Positions 59,461-64,000 of a DNA stretch of 64,000 nt are shown here, one piece after another; the stretch's first letter is position 1; every line of letters begins with the position of its first letter. The stretch is taken from contig NZ_AP027764.1 in NCBI RefSeq assembly GCF_036503815.1, positions 4,092,001 to 4,156,000 of the forward strand. The letters run 5' to 3'. The DNA is from Escherichia coli. GTDB taxonomy: Bacteria > Pseudomonadota > Gammaproteobacteria > Enterobacterales > Enterobacteriaceae. The position numbers and the translations under genes were made by a program. The notes below the pieces were generated by a model. It worked only from the letters and a program-made list of their open reading frames with translations. It was not told where the DNA came from and ran no database searches.

Positions 59461-60017
59461 ATAATATGTTCTCCATTCATTGTTTTTATGATTCCATAGG
59501 AATTAATACACCAAACAATTCATTTTTATTAAGAATGACCAGGCCAGTATATTTAAAGATGACTATCGAAGCGTGATGAAGATCGCAGATTACTTTTGCG
59601 AACGGGCGGAGAGATATCGTGTTTCAGAAAATGTGTCTGTTTTAAATATCACCCTTTGATTTATAGGCATTTTTCATGATGAACTTAGCATTGACTGCTG
59701 AACGTATTTCTTTGTCTCTCTATAGTATTACACTAACCTTTAATAATTAATTTCCTTTAGCTATTCACTTTTGATAGAGGAAAACACCTTTTTTTGTGAA
59801 TCCCTGGATATATTTAAGTTAAATAAATTGATGTATTGAAATATTATTCCGTAAAAATGCGAGGCGTCTTCAGAAAAAGAATTGATAAAACAGAAGTGAA
59901 TTAAAAGCGCTGTATAATAGCGGCGGGTGCTTGAGGCTATCTGTCTCAGGCATTAGCTGAACGGCAGATAGAGAAAAGCCCCGAGTGATATTTTACCATC
60001 AACCCGAGGCCCCCTAT
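59461..60017. other. Gap between the channel gene and mokC/hokC
   Basis: About 550 bases, AT-rich, with no protein gene. It must contain the promoter of the channel-sulfatase operon (leftward) and the hokC promoter (rightward); sokC occupies 59972-60026. No repeats or RNA gene stand out elsewhere in it. Confidence 0.55.
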
Positions 60018-60026
60018 ATGCTGAAC
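59972..60026 (-). ncRNA. sokC: SokC antisense RNA
   Basis: About 55 nt antisense to the mokC leader, starting GUUCAGCAUAUAGGGGGCCU and ending in a stem-loop with GGGGCUUUUC. It base-pairs with the hokC mRNA leader and blocks mokC, and so hokC, translation. Ends are set by analogy with the known RNA. Confidence 0.75.
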
Positions 60027-60227
60027 ACATGTAGAGTGCCTCTTACTGACCGTAAGGTCAAGGAGAAGAGAGCAATGAAGCAGCATAAGGCGATGATTGT
60101 CGCCCTGATCGTCATCTGTATCACCGCCGTAGTGGCGGCGCTGGTAACGAGAAAAGACCTCTGTGAGGTTCACATCCGAACTGGCCAGACGGAGGTTGCT
60201 GTTTTCACGGCTTACGAATCCGAGTAA
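60018..60227 (+). CDS. mokC: MokC, regulatory overlapping reading frame of hokC
   Basis: 69-codon frame that begins 57 bases before hokC in the same frame (MLNTCRVPLTDRKVKEKRAM). In hok/sok systems translation of mok is required for hok translation and is the point of Sok control. It ends at the same stop as hokC. Confidence 0.8.
   Translation: MLNTCRVPLTDRKVKEKRAMKQHKAMIVALIVICITAVVAALVTRKDLCEVHIRTGQTEVAVFTAYESE
60075..60227 (+). CDS. hokC: HokC membrane toxin (type I toxin-antitoxin)
   Basis: 50-residue small hydrophobic protein (also called Gef) that collapses the membrane potential when expressed. Lys/His-rich N-terminus, one transmembrane helix (AMIVALIVICITAVVAALV) and a periplasmic tail with RKDLCEV and the terminal AYESE. 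The reading frame is intact. An IS186 begins 23 bases after its stop, as in K-12, which is thought to affect the 3' processing signals of the mRNA and thus the activity of the system. Confidence 0.92.
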   Translation: MKQHKAMIVALIVICITAVVAALVTRKDLCEVHIRTGQTEVAVFTAYESE

Positions 60228-60249
60228 GAGCAACGGCGGGGAGTGATCC

Positions 60250-61588
60250 CATAAGCGCTAACTTAAGGGTTGAACCATCTGAAGAATGCGACGCCTCGGT
60301 GCCTCGTTAAGACGATGCCTCGCGTTCTTCAATTGCGTTTTGTAGGCTGTCAGGGATACTGTCCCACGAATGGCCACCTGTAAGCTCCAGATGACCATTT
60401 TTGTTATTCTCCACAACGAGTTAGTTCTTCTTTTCGGATCCGGCACTTCTGGGGGGGAAATCCAGCGATGGCTGGATTATGTCGTCAATTAAAAATGCGG
60501 CGAGTAGATTAGCAAATATCCACGCTTTCGCGAGTTCAGGTTCCTTTGCACGCAAAGCATCCAGGTGCAGCAAACTTTTGAGCCGCTTAAAAGCCAGTTC
60601 AATTTGCCATCGCAGACGGTAACAATCAGCCACTTGCTCTGCTGAATATTCATCTTCCGGTAATGATGTTAGCAATAGCACATGGCCCGCTGCTTCCAGC
60701 GTTTCCGCCTGAACTACTCGTCCTTTTCGACGATTCTCGCTGAGCAGTCGGGTTTTACTGATTAATGCTTTTTCGGGAGGAAGTGATACGGCAATGAGAC
60801 GTGCCGGAAAGGGAGCTCCGGCTTTTTTATTACCTGAATTGCCTATCATTACAGTGGTTTCACCGTTCTTACCGCAATCCAGCCCGCGCAGAAAACCCAT
60901 CATGTCAAAGCGCATTCCTTCTGCAGTTAACCAGCGCAATCCTCGCCAGTGAACCCGGACGATATAATCAGCTTCTCCAAAAGCAAGTGAGCGGATACAT
61001 TCGGGACGCGAACCGAATCCCCGGTCAGCAATGCGTATCTCGTCTGCCGTTTGCGCAAATCGGTCCAGCCGTTCAGCGTCTCTGCTGTCGGTTAGCTCAA
61101 AATCAGTGAACTGACAGGTATGAGGATCATATCCCATATGTAGTCGCCATTCAGCGCTGCCGCCCCCGGGCGCACTGATTGCTGTTCCATCGACAAGACG
61201 CAATCTCTTTCCGCTTGTACAACCCGTAACTGCGGCGCGTACAGCAAGTGTTTGTGCGGCAAGTATGCCAAACCAGTCGGCGGCATTCCGCAGCCGCTTC
61301 AGGAGAGCCACGTCAGATAATGTTGCAACGTCATGGAGCTGAGCCCATGCAGTGACTTCACGTAATGACATCCCCCCGGGGCCGTAAGCCAGCCCCAGAC
61401 GTAGCAGAGTTGCAGCATCACGAATTTCGCGGCGGCGGGTTAGAGCCCCGGCATTACGTGCCGAAGTATCCAGTTCTTCGGGCTTACCAATATGGGCCAG
61501 AATTGCTGACCAGTTATCGTGAGAGTAATTCATCGGCACGTTAAATCATATCAGGCGTAATACCACAACCCTTAAGTTAGCGCTTATG
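60250..61588 (-). mobile_element. IS186 insertion sequence
   Basis: About 1.34 kb bounded by perfect 23-bp terminal inverted repeats (60250-60272, starting CATAAGCGCTAA, and 61566-61588). The flanks carry a direct repeat GGGAGTGATCCC (60239-60250 and 61588-61599; the terminal bases overlap the ends of the element). Without the element the site reads as a hairpin GGCGGGG-AGTGAT-CCCCGCC, so insertion split a hairpin between hokC and dnaJ. Confidence 0.93.
60421..61533 (-). CDS. insL: IS186 transposase
   Basis: 370-residue DDE transposase of the IS4 family (start MNYSHDNWSAILAHIGKPEE). The first Asp is in LRLVDGTAIS, the second in IRIADRGFGS, and the Glu lies in the exact Y-x2-R-x3-E-x6-K signature YRLRWQIELAFKRLK. 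Frame intact, so the copy may be active. An ATG two codons upstream is an alternative start. Confidence 0.95.
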   Translation of the reverse strand: MNYSHDNWSAILAHIGKPEELDTSARNAGALTRRREIRDAATLLRLGLAYGPGGMSLREVTAWAQLHDVATLSDVALLKRLRNAADWFGILAAQTLAVRAAVTGCTSGKRLRLVDGTAISAPGGGSAEWRLHMGYDPHTCQFTDFELTDSRDAERLDRFAQTADEIRIADRGFGSRPECIRSLAFGEADYIVRVHWRGLRWLTAEGMRFDMMGFLRGLDCGKNGETTVMIGNSGNKKAGAPFPARLIAVSLPPEKALISKTRLLSENRRKGRVVQAETLEAAGHVLLLTSLPEDEYSAEQVADCYRLRWQIELAFKRLKSLLHLDALRAKEPELAKAWIFANLLAAFLIDDIIQPSLDFPPRSAGSEKKN

Positions 61589-61650
61589 GGAGTGATCCCC
61601 GCCACTTTACAGGTGCTCGCATATCTTCAACGCACCCTGTTTTTTACCTG

Positions 61651-61672
61651 GCCTGCCCACGGGCAGGCTTTT
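61651..61672 (+). terminator. Hairpin between IS186 and dnaJ
   Basis: GCCTGCCC / GGGCAGGC perfect 8-bp stem with a 2-base centre, followed on the + strand by TTTTGG; it lies just past the dnaJ stop on the opposite strand and may work in either direction. Confidence 0.6.
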
Positions 61673-61679
61673 GGGGAGG

Positions 61680-62810
61680 TTAGCGAGTCAGGTCGTCGAA
61701 AAACTTCTTCACACCATCAAAGAAGCTCTTTGAGCGCGGACTGTTGTGCTCGCCGGTTGGGCCACCGAAACTTTCTTGCAGCTCTTGCAGCAGCTGCTTC
61801 TGCTTCTCGTTCAGGCCTACCGGGGTTTCGACGACAACGCGGCACAGCAAATCACCCTGTGCGCCGCCGCGGACAGACTTGACGCCTTTACCGCGCATAC
61901 GGAACAGCTTACCGGTCTGGGTTTCGCCAGGCACTTTCAGTTTGACGCGGCCATCAAGGGTCGGTACTTCGATTTCGCCCCCCAGCGCCGCCATAGCGAA
62001 GTTGATCGGGACTTCGCAATACAGGTTGTTGCCTTCACGCTCGAAAATCGGGTGCTGTTTAACCTGAACCTGAACGTACAGATCGCCTGCCGGTGCGCCA
62101 TGCTCGCCCGCTTCACCTTCGCCCGCAAGACGGATGCGGTCTCCAGTGTCCACCCCTGCCGGAATTTTAACGGACAGCGTTTTGCTGCGCTCAACACGAC
62201 CATGACCGTGACATTTGTTGCACGGATCTTTGATCAGCGTACCGCGGCCCTGACAGTGTGGACAGGTCTGCTGTACAGCGAAGAAGCCCTGGCGCATCTG
62301 CACCTGACCAGAACCATGACAGGTCGGACAGGTCTGCGGCTGCGTGCCTGGTTTTGCACCGCTACCGTGGCAAACGTCACACTCTTCCAGAGTCGGAATG
62401 CGGATCTCTTTGGTCACGCCACGTACAGCTTCTTCGAGGGTGAGCTCCATGTTATAGCGTAAATCAGCACCGCGCGCCGCACGTTGACGACCACGCCCGC
62501 CGCCAAAAATATCGCCGAAAACGTCACCAAAAATATCGCTGAAGTCCGCGCCGCCGCCAAAACCGCCGCCGCCCATGCCGCCTTGCTCAAACGCAGCATG
62601 ACCATACTGATCGTATGCCGCACGTTTTTGCGAGTCGGTCAGAACCTCATAAGCTTCCTTGATCTCTTTAAATTTCGCCTCGGCCTCTTTGTCACCCTGG
62701 TTACGGTCCGGGTGGTATTTCATGGCCAGGCGTTTGTAGGCCTTTTTGATTTCACGCTCTTCCGCTGTTTTGGAAACGCCTAAAATCTCGTAATAATCTT
62801 GCTTAGCCAT
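61680..62810 (-). CDS. dnaJ: Chaperone DnaJ (Hsp40)
   Basis: Co-chaperone that presents substrates to DnaK and stimulates its ATPase. The start at 62810 ([20 protein letters not shown]) gives the usual 376 residues; 10 upstream in-frame codons are ignored. J domain with HPD in [10 protein letters not shown]; Gly/Phe linker ([14 protein letters not shown]); four CxxCxGxG zinc repeats ([42 protein letters not shown]); C-terminal substrate domain. Second gene of dnaKJ, 88 bases after dnaK. Intact. Confidence 0.98.
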
Positions 62811-62837
62811 CTTTTTTGATTTGCCCCTAGATGAATG

Positions 62838-62870
62838 CACGGGCGGAGAGGAAATTCCTCTTCGCCCGTG
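62838..62870 (-). terminator. dnaK-dnaJ intercistronic hairpin
   Basis: A long stem CACGGGCG(A/G)AGAGG / CCTCTTCGCCCGTG in the 88-base gap. On the minus strand there is no T tract right behind it, so it likely acts as a partial attenuator or 3'-end protector giving less DnaJ than DnaK. Confidence 0.7.
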
Positions 62871-62898
62871 TCAGTATAATTACCCGTTTATAGGGCGA

Positions 62899-64000
62899 TT
62901 ATTTTTTGTCTTTGACTTCTTCAAATTCAGCGTCGACAACATCGTCATCTTTCGCGTTGTTTGCAGAAGCATCAGCACCGGCAGTCTGCTGCTGGGCATG
63001 TTGCTGCTGGGCGATTTCCATCAGTTTCTGGGAAACCTGTGCCAGTTCCTGCATTTTCGCTTCGATAGCGGCTTTGTCTTCACCTTTCAGAGCAGTTTCC
63101 AGTGCAGTCAGCGCAGACTCGATAGCAGTTTTGTCGTCAGCCGGCAGTTTGTCGCCTGCTTCTTCAACCTGCTTACGGGTGCTGTGCAGCAGATGGTCAC
63201 CCTGGTTGCGAGTCTGTACCAGCTCTTCAAACTTACGGTCAGCTTCGGCGTTAGCTTCTGCGTCGCGTACCATTTTCTGGATTTCATCTTCGTTCAGACC
63301 AGAAGAAGCCTTGATGGTGATCTTCTGCTCTTTACCGCTGTTTTTATCTTTCGCGGAAACGTGCAGGATACCGTCAGCATCGATATCGAAGGTAACTTCG
63401 ATCTGCGGCATACCGCGCGGTGCCGGGTTGATACCATCCAGGTTGAACTGACCCAGAGATTTGTTATCAGCTGCACGTTTACGTTCACCCTGCAGCACGT
63501 GGATGGTTACCGCAGACTGGTTATCTTCAGCGGTAGAGAACACCTGGCTGTGCTTGGTCGGGATAGTGGTGTTTTTCGCGATCAGCGTCGTCATCACACC
63601 GCCCATGGTTTCGATACCCAGAGACAGCGGGGTAACGTCCAGCAGCAGTACGTCTTTTACGTCACCAGTCAGAACACCACCCTGAACAGCAGCACCGATT
63701 GCTACAGCTTCGTCCGGGTTAACGTCTTTACGCGGCTCTTTACCAAAGAATTCAGCAACTTTCTTCTGAACCATTGGCATACGAGTCTGACCACCCACGA
63801 GGATAACGTCGTCGATATCAGATACGGACAGGCCAGCGTCCTGCAGTGCAACTTTCAGCGGCTCAATGGAACGGTTTACCAGGTCTTCAACCAGGCTTTC
63901 CAGTTTCGCACGAGTCACTTTGATGTTCATGTGTTTCGGACCGGTCGCGTCTGCAGTGATATACGGCAGGTTAACGTCGGTCTGCTGAGCGGAAGAAAGT
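62899..64000 (-). CDS. dnaK: Chaperone DnaK (Hsp70), C-terminal part (cut by window edge)
   Basis: ATP-driven Hsp70 chaperone. The frame is open to the window edge, giving about 366 of 638 residues (from about residue 273). Visible are the end of the nucleotide-binding domain ([15 protein letters not shown]), the conserved linker [15 protein letters not shown], the substrate-binding beta sandwich, the helical lid and the C-terminal [15 protein letters not shown]. First gene of dnaKJ; heat-shock promoter lies outside the window. Confidence 0.98.

Noticed and set aside
59946..60233. 95-codon frame opposite hokC
   Set aside because: Antisense to mokC/hokC; the real product on this strand is the short SokC RNA.

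Overview
The window is a chromosomal segment of Escherichia coli (or a very close relative) covering roughly the first 1.5 minutes of the standard map in reverse orientation, from the end of araB to the middle of dnaK. The order araB-araA-araD-polB-rapA-rluA / djlA / lptD-surA-pdxA-rsmA-apaG-apaH / folA / kefC-kefF / yaaU / fixXCBA / caiTABCDE / caiF / carBA / dapB / rihC / ispH-fkpB-lspA-ileS-ribF / rpsT / nhaR-nhaA / hokC-IS186 / dnaJ-dnaK and the protein lengths match E. coli almost gene for gene. It is not K-12 MG1655: it carries accessory DNA that K-12 lacks at three junctions.

Positions 1-17123 hold arabinose catabolism, the SOS polymerase Pol II, the RNA polymerase recycling ATPase RapA, pseudouridine synthase RluA, and the tightly packed envelope-biogenesis / housekeeping operon lptD to apaH. 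Between apaH and folA a small AT-rich gene with a pRiA4b ORF-3-like domain (17236-17850) occupies an intergenic spot known from other E. coli as a variable insertion site. Positions 17894-22389 carry folA, the kefFC K+ efflux pair and the yaaU transporter. Positions 22448-33929 are the divergent fix and cai operons for anaerobic carnitine reduction, with a regulatory intergenic region containing inverted CAATATTGAA half-sites and a near-perfect CRP site, and the regulator caiF at the end. Then come carAB, dapB, rihC and the ribF-ileS-lspA-fkpB-ispH operon, followed by rpsT.

The main accessory island (about 47450-53422, AT-rich) lies between rpsT and nhaR. It has an EspX1-like pentapeptide-repeat protein and a chaperone-usher fimbrial cluster in which the major pilin is intact but the chaperone, usher and tip-subunit genes all carry frameshifts, most of them in homopolymer runs, and the usher also looks internally deleted. 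A second accessory module (55797-59460) between nhaA and hokC consists of a zinc-ribbon protein, a serine-type sulfatase and a Tsx/OmpK-like outer-membrane channel. Next to it is the hokC/sokC type I toxin-antitoxin locus, with an IS186 copy that has split a hairpin just behind hokC. The window ends with dnaJ and the C-terminal 57 percent of dnaK.

Five REP/BIME repeats sit in intergenic gaps. The core genes look intact; the decayed or variable material is confined to the accessory sites.
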